DNA from: a virus
Direction: 5' to 3' (one strand)
DNA: 25,997 bases
IMG/VR virus record: IMGVR_UViG_3300013233_000579
Location: 1 to 25,997 of that record
Shown one piece after another: positions 8,912 through 15,839 of the stretch. The notes under the pieces were generated by a model. That model did no database searches, was not told the origin of the DNA, and worked only from the letters and a program-made list of their open reading frames with translations. Each line of letters opens with the position of its first letter. Position 1 is the first letter of the stretch. Both the position numbers and the translations under genes were made by a program.

Positions 8912-9581
8912 GACGATAGCCTCTCGTTATGTATGCGGGCGACTTCGCCGCCCAGTGAACGCACGTTGTCTACGAGCGCGATGTTGCACGGATAATCCAG
9001 CAGCTTTGCCACTTGCCCGATATCGCTCAGCGATACCGGGCCGGTGATGGTGGCGCCCGATGCCGTGGGGATCATGGTGTGGGTGCAGCGCATGTATACC
9101 TGTACCGTTTGCCAGTTGGCGGACAACACGTCGATGCTGTCCGCCGGTTTTTTGACCAGGCCGGCAGGGGCCCCGAATGCTTGCAGGTCCTTGTCGGCCT
9201 CATTGCTGCGCGGCCGCGTCAGTTCGTGCGCGACCGCTTGGAGTTTTTTGCGGCAGCGCCTGTGATGGAGATGAAGAACTGGTTGAAGGCAGCCATGGAG
9301 GTGAACAGATTGTCCTTGACCAATCGCAGCGCCTCGTCACGGGGATATGGCGCGCCCTGGTCATCGGCGACGCCTTCAACGCCAACCAGCACCTCATCGA
9401 GCACGTCGGAGATTTTCATCTCGCCATCGGCCATGTCGTCGGCCAGCGCCTGTGCGTTTGCGCGGTCCATATACCGGTATTCGGCGATGAACTTGTCGTG
9501 CGATTTCTTGTCCGGCGAGTCACCATCCGGCATGTCGACCTTGACGGTGACCTTGAACGTATCCTTTTTGACCAATTTCAT
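8908..9581 (-). CDS. Tail assembly chaperone, -1 frameshift extended form (gpGT-like, about 224 aa)
   Basis: After residue 113 of the short form, the -1 frame stays open without a stop from the slippery site to 8908, adding 111 residues (LQAVAHELTRPRSNEAD... through LSANWQTVQVYM to NERLSS). The extension has no well-placed start of its own: the only in-frame candidate nearby is a GTG at 9129 lacking a ribosome site. This is the organisation of lambda G/GT, where the T extension recruits the tail tube subunit. The frame continuity was checked codon by codon. Confidence 0.8.
9212..9249 (-). promoter_or_regulatory. Programmed -1 frameshift site with downstream stem
   Basis: On the minus strand the heptamer A AAA AAC (9249-9243) is in the correct phase for the chaperone frame (Ala111-Lys112-Asn113). 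Seven bases downstream GGTCGC (9235-9230) can pair with GCGGCC (9217-9212) across a 12-base loop, a usual position for a stimulatory stem. The heptamer is a canonical X XXY YYZ slippery sequence. Confidence 0.8.
9219..9581 (-). CDS. Tail assembly chaperone, short form (gpG-like, 120 aa)
   Basis: A 120-residue soluble protein starting at ATG 9581 with a strong AAGGAG nine bases upstream. It is charged and helical in its second half (RDEALRLVKDNLFTSMAAFN). It lies between the tail tube and tape-measure genes, which is where siphoviruses encode the chaperone that coats the tape measure during tail assembly. The last eight codons follow a slippery heptamer, so most ribosomes make this form and a minority continue in the -1 frame. 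Short chaperone length and location agree with lambda gpG. Confidence 0.8.
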   Translation of the reverse strand: MKLVKKDTFKVTVKVDMPDGDSPDKKSHDKFIAEYRYMDRANAQALADDMADGEMKISDVLDEVLVGVEGVADDQGAPYPRDEALRLVKDNLFTSMAAFNQFFISITGAAAKNSKRSRTN

Positions 9582-9629
9582 TGTGTTTCACTCCTTATAT
9601 ATACGGCTGTCCGTCAATCCCGCCTTCTA

Positions 9630-10568
9630 TCAGGTAAATGCGATGCTGGTTTCGTCGTCGCCGGCGGCGGACGAAAACGGCACGAAATCTAGCTTGAGAC
9701 CGCTTACGCCATCGATGTCCGTGGGTTGTGGCATCTTGAGTTGGGCCAGCGGATGGGTGATGGTGGCAATACTGCCTGCCGCGGTGCCGACAACGATGCT
9801 GATAGCGCCCTGGGTGGAGGCGCGTGCGATCGCGTAGTAGTCCTTGGTGCTCAACAGCGGGTTCCACATGTCGATCGATCCGGAGGCTTTGCGGTCGGTG
9901 GCAGCAATGAGATTCTGTTCCGAGGATTGCTGGAATTTGATCTCGCGACCCGAATCCATGGTATAGCCGATCATGTCGGCAGCCAGTCCGTGCACTGTGC
10001 CGGTGACGGTACTGGTGTCCAGGGCTACAGGAGCCAACCAGCTCGTATAATCGACCGCGGGTAGCGTGGCCTGGTCGATGGGACCGACAAACAATCCCGT
10101 GAACTTGAATTTCATCTTCGGGAAATCGCCGACTTTGATGTCCATGCCCGACAGCGTGCCGAGCGAGCCCAGGCCCTTGAACAATACGCCACCGATGTTG
10201 AGATAGATGGTGGCCGAGTCAGGGCTGTTGGTCACGGGCGCATAGGTGACGCTGGTTGCCGCGACGACGGTTTCCGAGAATCCCGCCGCACGCAATATGG
10301 CGCCTGTTTTCGGGGCGGTACCTGCCGTGCCCGACCCGAACAATTCGGCCGTGAATTCGACGGTGAAGCGTTCGTTATTCAGGATGAACACATCATTCTG
10401 GAACGTAGGTGTGTCGAAGGCGCGCGCCAGTTCGTCGTTCTCCAGCGTAAAGGTTACGTCCTGAGCCTTGATTGCGTCGGCTGCTACTGGCACGGCTTCC
10501 GTGCCATAGGTGCTTTCAAGCTTCAGCAGTAACGCCTTTTCCTTAAAATATCGGATTGCAACAGGCAT
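9630..10568 (-). CDS. Major tail tube protein (312 aa)
   Basis: The start is ATG 10568 with GGAG nine bases upstream. The protein opens with MPVAIRYFKEKALLLKLEST and reads as a beta-rich structural protein, with alternating hydrophobic and polar residues and many Thr, Gly and Val. The N-terminal phrase LESTYGTEAVPVAADAIKAQ is typical of tail tube proteins of Mu-like siphoviruses. It follows the tail terminator (gp37-like) and precedes the chaperone pair, exactly where the tube gene is expected. No sheath gene precedes it, which argues for a non-contractile tail. Confidence 0.85.
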   Translation of the reverse strand: MPVAIRYFKEKALLLKLESTYGTEAVPVAADAIKAQDVTFTLENDELARAFDTPTFQNDVFILNNERFTVEFTAELFGSGTAGTAPKTGAILRAAGFSETVVAATSVTYAPVTNSPDSATIYLNIGGVLFKGLGSLGTLSGMDIKVGDFPKMKFKFTGLFVGPIDQATLPAVDYTSWLAPVALDTSTVTGTVHGLAADMIGYTMDSGREIKFQQSSEQNLIAATDRKASGSIDMWNPLLSTKDYYAIARASTQGAISIVVGTAAGSIATITHPLAQLKMPQPTDIDGVSGLKLDFVPFSSAAGDDETSIAFT

Positions 10569-10570
10569 GG

Positions 10571-10723
10571 TTATTTGCTCCCTTTGCTGACTGGTTTGGC
10601 CGGTTGGGCTGCCTTGTGAACAGGTCGTCCGGCGCTGCCGGCAACTGCAGGACCTGTTGGCGCCTGGGTTCGTTTCGGCTTGCCGCCGGGTTTTTCGATT
10701 TCGTATCTGCCGCCACTGGCCAT
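10571..10723 (-). CDS. Small basic Pro/Ala/Lys-rich protein (50 aa)
   Basis: An ORF of 50 codons from ATG 10723 to TAA 10571, with GAGG nine bases before the start, lies between the stop of the tail terminator gene and the start of the tube gene. It fills the gap with 2-3 bases to spare on each side. The protein (MASGGRYEIEKPGGKPKRTQ...) is basic, has no predicted fold and resembles the short small-protein slot between gp37 and the tail genes of Mu relatives (Mu has a small gp38 there). Homology to gp38 is not established. Confidence 0.65.
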   Translation of the reverse strand: MASGGRYEIEKPGGKPKRTQAPTGPAVAGSAGRPVHKAAQPAKPVSKGSK

Positions 10724-10725
10724 GA

Positions 10726-11160
10726 TCAGTACCTCAAGGATTGTTCAGTTTTGAAAATGTCTTGCCACCACAGGTAGCCGTTGGCCCAGCGCAGAAATGC
10801 GCCACCGCCATAGGTGGTTTGAAAAAGTGCGCCCGGGGCTGTCCATCCGAGGAGTGAGTTCCAGATTTCGTTGCGCACCGGGCGCAGGTCTCGCCTTGCA
10901 TCTCGTTCTGCGCGCGAGTTTTTGATGACGACCAATACCGAGACCGACACCGTGACGCGCTGCACGTTGTTGCCGATGGTTGTGTTGCGGTTGACCGGAT
11001 CCGCGTCGGAACGCGCGGGCAACACGAACGCTGCCGGCACCGAGCGGATGACGTCGTTGGCGCCTTCCAGATCCGAGGCCACGCCGACCAGGCGCAGCGA
11101 TGGCGCGGCTGCTTTGATCTGGTCGACCCATGGGTCCAGGTCGAGTGTGGCTACTGTCAT
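10726..11160 (-). CDS. Tail terminator / Mu gp37-like protein (144 aa)
   Basis: ATG 11160 (MTVATLDLDPWVDQIKAAAP) lies 15 bases after the gp36-like stop. The protein has a central beta region (VQRVTVSVSVLVVIKNSRAERDAR when read with its flanks) and an Arg/Asp-rich helix (residues about 83-100), followed by WTAPGALFQTTYGG. This layout fits the family that caps the tail tube and joins it to the head in Mu-like phages (Mu gp37). Placement between the gp36-like connector and the tail tube supports it. No strong ribosome site is visible, so coupling to gp36 is likely. Confidence 0.75.
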   Translation of the reverse strand: MTVATLDLDPWVDQIKAAAPSLRLVGVASDLEGANDVIRSVPAAFVLPARSDADPVNRNTTIGNNVQRVTVSVSVLVVIKNSRAERDARRDLRPVRNEIWNSLLGWTAPGALFQTTYGGGAFLRWANGYLWWQDIFKTEQSLRY

Positions 11161-11175
11161 TTGAGCGGTCCATGG

Positions 11176-11670
11176 TCAGGCAAAGTCGCTGAGCGTGTCC
11201 GCATCGAAGACGCGGGACGGCGGCGTGAACTGCGGCGCATCGGCGCCCTGGTTGGGGTCGCCTGCGCCCAGGGTGATTGCACCCTTGGCGAGGTTTTCCA
11301 GGAATTTCGCTGCTGTCTTGTAGCGGCCGCTCACTTCGTCGGGCGCGTTTTGGTCGTGCAGGCGGAAACGGGCCAGGTCCATCGTGAAGACGCGCAGCAC
11401 CTTGGGTACGGGTGACAGCGGCAGGGTGTAGCGCGCCTCCAGATGGCCGTCGACGATCTCGGAGGCATCGGTGAGCGACTGGTTGATGTTGACCAGGGCG
11501 GCATCGGCCGCGGCGATTTCGGGCGCGGTGAACGCGGAGCGATCGCCGGCGTCGACGGTGAGCCGCATCAGGGCGCCGGTGACCACGGACAGATCCGTGG
11601 GCGTGGCTACCTGGGCAAGCTCATCGGCGCCGGCATACGCCATCAGGTCTGATGCGGTGGCGTAACTCAC
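11176..11670 (-). CDS. DUF1320 / Mu gp36-like head-tail connector (164 aa)
   Basis: The start is GTG 11670 (GTGAGTTACGCC), overlapping the preceding stop as GTGA, with GGAG five bases before. The N-terminus MSYATASDLMAYAGADELAQ and the later SLTDASEIVDGHLEARYTLPL are hallmark segments of DUF1320, the Mu gp36 family. The family is related to head-tail adaptor proteins of other tailed phages. Its neighbours are the gp35-like and gp37-like genes, the same order as in Mu. Confidence 0.9.
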   Translation of the reverse strand: MSYATASDLMAYAGADELAQVATPTDLSVVTGALMRLTVDAGDRSAFTAPEIAAADAALVNINQSLTDASEIVDGHLEARYTLPLSPVPKVLRVFTMDLARFRLHDQNAPDEVSGRYKTAAKFLENLAKGAITLGAGDPNQGADAPQFTPPSRVFDADTLSDFA

Positions 11671-12017
11671 ACAAGCTCCATCGCCTGGTCGCGCTGGGCG
11701 GCGGTGATTTCATAGCCGAGCATCGCTTCGAGTGCTGCCACCACTGGCTTGCCGCCCTTGGTGTAGTGCTCCGGGTTGTCCTTATCAAGGCCGTTGATGG
11801 CTGCGGCGATGTCAGCGATGGACGGGTCCGCGGCGGGCGCGGCTGCCGGTTCGGCGGGCGCCGGGCGTCTGGCCTTGCCAGCCGGCTTGTCTGCGACTTT
11901 CTCGGCCGCGCCAGCCGATACCAGCTCGGCCGCGTCCTTGCGGTCCAACTGGATCGGGTCACACGGCGGGGTGTGGAGTTCGCCGTTGTGCAGTATCGGA
12001 TGCAATACCTGGTACAT
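11667..12017 (-). CDS. Mu gp35-like (HI1506-type) protein (116 aa)
   Basis: ATG 12017 lies two bases after the major capsid stop. The protein begins MYQVLHPILHNGELHTPPCD, has an Ala/Pro-rich linker at about residues 48-65, and ends in INGLDKDNPEHYTKGGKPVV...LEAMLGYEITAAQRD. The C-terminal part is characteristic of the FluMu gp35/HI1506 family, always found next to the major capsid gene in Mu-like elements. The exact job in the virion is not known. Confidence 0.85.
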   Translation of the reverse strand: MYQVLHPILHNGELHTPPCDPIQLDRKDAAELVSAGAAEKVADKPAGKARRPAPAEPAAAPAADPSIADIAAAINGLDKDNPEHYTKGGKPVVAALEAMLGYEITAAQRDQAMELV

Positions 12018-12019
12018 GG

Positions 12020-12955
12020 TTACACCACTGTTTGCAGGAGGTAGCCGGCGCTGGAACCGGCGATAACCGGCGACACTTCGTCCGTTATCGGATACAGCCA
12101 GCTCTTGGCGTTGCGGTCCATATACGGGACCTCGACCACCGGATGGCCCTGAAGGCGATAGGTGTAACCGAATGACGGCAAGCCCATGTCGGCCACCGAG
12201 CCAATCTCAGTGAATGCAACGATGACGTTGTTGCCCCATACGTCGGTGAATGTACCCGCAGCATTTGCATAGATCGATTCTGCTTCCTTGAGTACCTTGA
12301 CGCCGAACAGAGATGCAAGCAGTTCGGGCGTTGGAATGTCGCGTCCGGTATATTTGATCCTATCGATGATTTTCGGGTGTTGGCGCAGCTTTGACATAAC
12401 CTGCGCTGAGACCAAGATGGTATTGGGCTTGCGGCCAATGCTGCTGCGCACCTGCTCCTTGGCGGTCTCGATATCGGCGATTGGATCGGAATTCGCAAAA
12501 TCCGACCATTTGGACGTGCCTGACAAGGCCACCGTGTTGCCGGCCGCGTAATTAGCTGCGGTTGTCGCCAGATCTGCGATGTCCTTTTCCAGGCGCAGGG
12601 CAATTTTGCGCTGGGTTTTGGCGATCGCGACCTTTGCGTTGTCGATGCCTGGTGTGTTATTGGCTTCTTGCAATTGCTCGAATGTGACCACACCCTCCAA
12701 CGCATGCTGGGTCAGAGCATACGGACTGCCGCTGTACCCATAATTAACGCGCTTGGTGTTGGCGCCTGGCGCACGATCGGTTGCGTCGAGCTGGAAATCT
12801 TCCTTGCCGAATGTGACGATCTTGCCGCCTCGCTTGGCCACATTGACCACCGGAAACAACGACTCTCCGACAAATTCTGCATTTTCGAACCCCTGCGCGA
12901 CCTGTGTTAATACCGGGTCGACCACACGGGCCTGGGCTGTTGTTTGCTGGGGCAT
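12020..12955 (-). CDS. Major capsid protein (311 aa)
   Basis: ATG 12955 has AGGAG eight bases upstream. The protein starts MPQQTTAQARVVDPVLTQVA and contains GFENAEFVGESLFPVVNVAK, the signature opening of a capsid protein family usually paired with DUF2190 decoration proteins. The middle (ALEGVVTFEQLQEANN, KTQRKIALRLEKDIADL) is the expected spine-helix region, and PNTILVSAQVMSKLRQHPK belongs to the body of the HK97-type fold. It occupies the position of Mu gene T. No N-terminal delta domain is visible, in line with scaffolding being supplied by the I/Z gene upstream. Confidence 0.92.
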   Translation of the reverse strand: MPQQTTAQARVVDPVLTQVAQGFENAEFVGESLFPVVNVAKRGGKIVTFGKEDFQLDATDRAPGANTKRVNYGYSGSPYALTQHALEGVVTFEQLQEANNTPGIDNAKVAIAKTQRKIALRLEKDIADLATTAANYAAGNTVALSGTSKWSDFANSDPIADIETAKEQVRSSIGRKPNTILVSAQVMSKLRQHPKIIDRIKYTGRDIPTPELLASLFGVKVLKEAESIYANAAGTFTDVWGNNVIVAFTEIGSVADMGLPSFGYTYRLQGHPVVEVPYMDRNAKSWLYPITDEVSPVIAGSSAGYLLQTVV

Positions 12956-12959
12956 TTCG

Positions 12960-13376
12960 TTATCTCCTGAGTAGAACTTCGATCAGTTCGCCGGCCGCCG
13001 TGGCTGCTTCGAGCGCGTCTGCGAACACAAATTCGGGGCCGTCGCCACCGGTGAGGATGGCGCCATTGGCGGCACTGGACGTCACTGCTGTTGCACCCGC
13101 TGCCACAGCGAGGGCTCCGGTAGCTGGCATGGCACGTCCTGTCGCGTCGACGATCAACGCTTCGCCGACGGCGATTGCGGCGCCGGATTCGACGACCACG
13201 GTGCCGGCAACGTCTAGCGTGATCTGGTCGCCGGCAACGCCGGCGAACCTTGCGACGCCCTGGATTTTTTGGCCCTGCACTGTCGCTTGCAGGCCGTCAA
13301 AGCCTACGCAGCGCTCTGCTGTGATTGCGCCGGCCGCGGCCAGTGTCAGGGCGAGGGTGCTGATTGATTGGCTCAT
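12960..13376 (-). CDS. DUF2190 capsid decoration protein (138 aa)
   Basis: ATG 13376 has GGAGG nine bases upstream, overlapping the stop of the protease gene. The protein is small, Ala/Gly/Val rich and beta-type, with ERCVGFDGLQATVQGQKIQG, GVARFAGVAGDQITLDVAG and AIAVGEALIVDATGRAMPAT. This is the pattern of DUF2190 head-stabilising proteins that bind the outer capsid surface. It sits between protease/scaffold and major capsid, its usual place. Confidence 0.88.
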   Translation of the reverse strand: MSQSISTLALTLAAAGAITAERCVGFDGLQATVQGQKIQGVARFAGVAGDQITLDVAGTVVVESGAAIAVGEALIVDATGRAMPATGALAVAAGATAVTSSAANGAILTGGDGPEFVFADALEAATAAGELIEVLLRR

Positions 13377-13381
13377 GGTGC

Positions 13382-13876
13382 TTATCCTCCGAGGGCCTGC
13401 ACTGCGACGGCGTAGTCACAGTTGTTTTGGGTTGCGTAGATGGTTGCCTTGCGGTGTAGATCGAGACGCGCAGGATCTAGCGTTGCATTTGCCGGACCGT
13501 TGAATTCGATGCGCTGGCCGGCGTCGCCCTGGTCGGCCGATTTCTCGGCAAACTGGATCTGCTCGGGCAGTGATTCCAGGAATTCGCGCAGCGCGGCGTC
13601 CGGGGCTTGCTTGGCTTCGCCCTGGGCGAATGCCACCTGCTCGCCCTTGGTGGCGAGCTGGTCGAGCAGTTCGACGATCACGGGCTGATGGCGCGGCAGC
13701 ACTTTGCCGGCATCGGCCAGGCCTTCGGCGAAAGCGGTCAATTCGGCGCGGCGCTGGGTTGATTCCTTCGCTGCAAGGGCGTCTTCACGGCGTTGTATTT
13801 CAGCCGCCTGGTCGTCCAGCTCCTGTTTCTTCTGGGCGAATTCCACGGCTGTGGTGTTGTCTTTTGGTGCAGGCAT
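13382..13876 (-). CDS. Z: Internal in-frame scaffold product (Mu Z-like, 164 aa)
   Basis: Within the protease gene, codon 267 is an ATG (13876) preceded by AGGAGG (13890-13885) at an eight-base spacing, one of the best ribosome sites in the window. Starting there gives MPAPKDNTTAVEFAQKKQEL and exactly the scaffold half. In Mu the scaffold Z is made from the 3' part of gene I in the same way. The separate protein is inferred from the ribosome site and that precedent. Confidence 0.65.
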   Translation of the reverse strand: MPAPKDNTTAVEFAQKKQELDDQAAEIQRREDALAAKESTQRRAELTAFAEGLADAGKVLPRHQPVIVELLDQLATKGEQVAFAQGEAKQAPDAALREFLESLPEQIQFAEKSADQGDAGQRIEFNGPANATLDPARLDLHRKATIYATQNNCDYAVAVQALGG

Positions 13877-14674
13877 GTCTGTGCCCTCCTCTTTGACGAT
13901 ATCGGTTGATTCGGAAAATTCTCTCTTGGGTAGTGCGTTTTTGAGCCTCGCAAGTGAAACTCCCAAAACACGCGCAAAACCAGCCAGCCTCTTTTCTGGC
14001 GGTCGCGCAATCCGACCGTTCAGGATCTGCTCGACAGTGCCAGCGTCGATGCCTGCTTCCTTGGCCATGCGCCGAATGACATCTGCACGATCTCCTTTAT
14101 CGGAATCAATCAGTCCATTCAGCAGACGCGACAATTCTGTCTCTGCGAATTCAGGCGCACCGGAGTCCAAATGACCAACAAAAATCGCTCGCAATAGATC
14201 GATCGCTCGATCTGTAATGCTGTTTTTCGAATGGCCGGAAAACTCGATCACGACCGGCTGGTCGGTCTCGGCGAAATGCGCCTGATCGGGCAGGCCCTTG
14301 ATGGCCGGCGGCTGGGCGCCGAGATAGCCTACGTGGCGCAGGTAATAATGCCCCGGCGTAGGGTTGTTGGGATCATCGGGGGCGAACAGCGCGGCGCTGC
14401 GTTTTTTGTAGCGCCCCTCGGCCACGCCGTCGGCGAATGCCGGCATGACCTGTCGGCCCTGCATCCACAGCTCGCCCTTGTCGGCCGTGAGCGCGCCAAC
14501 CCAGCCGTATGCGGGCGCGTCTGTTTTAGGATGGCCGATGACAATGGGCGCCTCGTGCTTGGACGGATCGTAGCTGGCAGCGATGTCGGCGACGTCCTGG
14601 TCCGAGAACACATAGGTCTTGCCGTTGGCAGCCAGGTGCTGGCCGGCGCGGAATATCTGGATGGATTCAGGCAT
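13382..14674 (-). CDS. I: Prohead protease/scaffold (Mu gp32, I/Z-like) with inserted HTH segment (430 aa)
   Basis: The N-terminal 130 residues (MPESIQIFRAGQHLAANGKT, APIVIGHPKTDAPAYGWVGAL, GRYKKRSAALFAP, YYLRHVGYLGAQPPAIKGL) match the Mu protein I protease domain that matures the prohead. Residues 267-430 form a charged helical scaffold (residues 276-310 look like a coiled coil) ending LHRKATIYATQNNCDYAVAV. Between them, residues about 196-248 read as a lambda-repressor-like helix-turn-helix (RRMAKEAGIDAGTVEQILNG then RLAGFARVLGVSLARL), which is not part of protease or scaffold. ATG 14674 has no ribosome site but follows the late-promoter motif at a fixed 29 bases. It is the first gene of the second late operon. 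Confidence 0.9.
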   Translation of the reverse strand: MPESIQIFRAGQHLAANGKTYVFSDQDVADIAASYDPSKHEAPIVIGHPKTDAPAYGWVGALTADKGELWMQGRQVMPAFADGVAEGRYKKRSAALFAPDDPNNPTPGHYYLRHVGYLGAQPPAIKGLPDQAHFAETDQPVVIEFSGHSKNSITDRAIDLLRAIFVGHLDSGAPEFAETELSRLLNGLIDSDKGDRADVIRRMAKEAGIDAGTVEQILNGRIARPPEKRLAGFARVLGVSLARLKNALPKREFSESTDIVKEEGTDMPAPKDNTTAVEFAQKKQELDDQAAEIQRREDALAAKESTQRRAELTAFAEGLADAGKVLPRHQPVIVELLDQLATKGEQVAFAQGEAKQAPDAALREFLESLPEQIQFAEKSADQGDAGQRIEFNGPANATLDPARLDLHRKATIYATQNNCDYAVAVQALGG

Positions 14675-14703
14675 GGGTGGATTGTGCCCATGCGGGGATT
14701 TGT

Positions 14704-14724
14704 GTGGGAGTTAAGGGTTTTGCT
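14704..14724 (-). promoter_or_regulatory. Late-operon motif, copy 1 (PI-like position)
   Basis: The minus strand reads AGCAAA-A-CCCTTAACTCCCAC. A copy with one difference (C at the seventh base) lies at 24849-24869. This copy ends 29 bases before the start codon of the protease/scaffold gene. In Mu, late promoter PI lies upstream of gene I. A weak -10-like CACAAT occurs 17-22 bases after the motif. Confidence 0.6.
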
Positions 14725-14824
14725 TAGGTTTGGACGGGAACGGAGCAGATGGGGAGATCGTTTTTTTATCGTATCACCCGGAGCGGATTTGATCTAATGT
14801 GACGCACCGTTTGTCTGGTTCCTA

Positions 14825-14852
14825 TTGTATTGTGCTGATATATCTGTATAAT
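14825..14852 (+). promoter_or_regulatory. Sigma70-like promoter of the plus-strand cassette
   Basis: A perfect TATAAT (14847-14852) lies 16 bases after TTGTAT (14825-14830), in an AT-rich stretch about 30 bases before the first cassette gene. The -35 matches the consensus only in its TTG. It faces away from the minus-strand protease gene, so the cassette has its own, independent promoter. Confidence 0.6.
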
Positions 14853-14879
14853 AATAACCGTCAACAAACAAACAGGACC

Positions 14880-15314
14880 ATGAAAATGAACGCGCGGCAA
14901 TACAACGACATGTACAACGAAGGCGGGGAAGGATACAACCCTTGCCAACGCGAAGCCAGGCAGGTTGAATCATCGGCCACCAAGCAAGACCAGATAAGCG
15001 AGATATACCGCAAAATTGCTCGCGAATGCGGATCGGTTGCGTCAGAGTGCAAGAACACGGATAAAAAAAAGGCTGCCTATTACGAGCAGATCAAACAAAT
15101 CGAAGCGGAAATCGAGAAGGGATTTATCGAGGAGTGGACGTTAAGCGTTACTCAAAAACGCCGCCAGGAATGGAAGGCATTTGTGATGAGCGTGGTCAAT
15201 AAGGATGGCATGGTCGACAAAAATGGAATGGATAAAATCCACTCACACACGAGAGAGCAAGGATGGGGATTAGAAGAAGTCAAAAAAGCAGTGCAAATGC
15301 ACGGCATGACATAA
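14880..15314 (+). CDS. Unknown charged helical protein, first gene of plus-strand cassette (144 aa)
   Basis: The likely start is ATG 14880, or ATG 14886 two codons later; AGGA stands 3 or 9 bases before them, and the second spacing is the better one. The frame is open further upstream to 14799, but that part crosses the promoter. The protein begins MKMNARQYNDMYNEGGEGYN and is rich in Lys, Glu and Gln, with a probable helical or coiled-coil stretch (about residues 38-85) and no membrane segment. I do not recognise the family. Codons are AT-richer than in the flanking head genes, a sign of recent acquisition. It occupies the first slot of a cassette at the anti-CRISPR position of D3112-like phages, so an anti-defence role is possible but unproven. 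Confidence 0.75.
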   Translation: MKMNARQYNDMYNEGGEGYNPCQREARQVESSATKQDQISEIYRKIARECGSVASECKNTDKKKAAYYEQIKQIEAEIEKGFIEEWTLSVTQKRRQEWKAFVMSVVNKDGMVDKNGMDKIHSHTREQGWGLEEVKKAVQMHGMT

Positions 15315-15326
15315 GAGGCAATCACG

Positions 15327-15683
15327 ATGATTTTCGACGCAAACGGAAAATGGAAGCTATACACCACAACAATCCCAGCGGCAGGTAAGCCGCTTGGCAC
15401 AATCCGCAGAGACGTCGGCGACACAGGTGCGCTGGTGTTGATCGAGAACACTGGAGTCTATGTCCAGGTCAATGCCGGCGTAATCCGTTCGCTACCGCAA
15501 CGAGAGGTGAAACAGATTCTCGGCCAGAAAATCTGCGGCGGACGGCCTCGATTCGGAGATGAACCAATGAAAAAAATGACCGTTATGCTGGACCAGGAAA
15601 CCATCGCGGCAGCGCGGGAACTGGGCTGCGGAAACCTGAGCGCTGGATTGCGTCAGGCTGTTCAGCGGCTCAATAAATCGTAG
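15327..15683 (+). CDS. Ribbon-helix-helix-like DNA-binding protein with N-terminal extension (118 aa)
   Basis: ATG 15327 has AGAGG eight bases upstream and lies 12 bases after the previous stop, so the two genes form an operon. Residues 1-78 (WKLYTTTIPAAGKPLGTIRR, ALVLIENTGVYVQVNAGVIR) form a small beta-type domain ending in GGRPRFGDEP. Residues 81-118 (MKKMTVMLDQETIAAARELG then NLSAGLRQAVQRLN) fit a ribbon-helix-helix: one strand, a helix, a Gly-Asn turn, then a second helix. Such folds bind operator DNA as dimers (Arc, MetJ, CopG). An internal ATG at 15567 with its own GGAG could make the 38-residue domain alone. A role as the cassette's autoregulator is inferred. Confidence 0.75.
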   Translation: MIFDANGKWKLYTTTIPAAGKPLGTIRRDVGDTGALVLIENTGVYVQVNAGVIRSLPQREVKQILGQKICGGRPRFGDEPMKKMTVMLDQETIAAARELGCGNLSAGLRQAVQRLNKS

Positions 15684-15737
15684 CTTGACAAATCGAATTC
15701 GCCGGATAGAGTCGAAGACAAGGCTTCATGCCCTGAT

Positions 15738-15839
15738 GGACCTCAATAAACCCACATTCGTTTTTGGTCGGGAGGTCCGGTGTCGGTAACGCCCGGGGCT
15801 TGATCCATCAAGTATGAACCTCCCGACCATTCCTTTTTT
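15738..15839 (+). ncRNA. Candidate attenuator: terminator hairpin with competing pairing in antirepressor leader
   Basis: TGGTCGGGAGGT (15765-15776) and ACCTCCCGACCA (15818-15829) form a perfect 12-bp stem, followed closely by six T (15834-15839), so it can act as an intrinsic terminator. The 41-base loop holds a second perfect hairpin, CTTGAT-CC-ATCAAG (15799-15812), and a weaker one (GGTG/CGCC). Upstream, GGACCTC (15738-15744) is exactly complementary to GAGGTCC (15772-15778), which uses bases of the terminator's 5' arm. The two pairings exclude each other, as in attenuators and riboswitches. It lies between the RHH gene and the antirepressor start at 15859. The ligand or trigger is unknown. 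Confidence 0.55.

Noticed and set aside
14799-14879. Longer N-terminus for the first cassette gene
   Set aside because: The extra 27 codons run through the TATAAT promoter and have no ribosome site.
15685-15713. Perfect TTGACA (15685-15690) as a promoter for a small RNA or the antirepressor
   Set aside because: No acceptable -10 hexamer occurs at 15-19 bases. It could be used with an activator, but I cannot support it from sequence.
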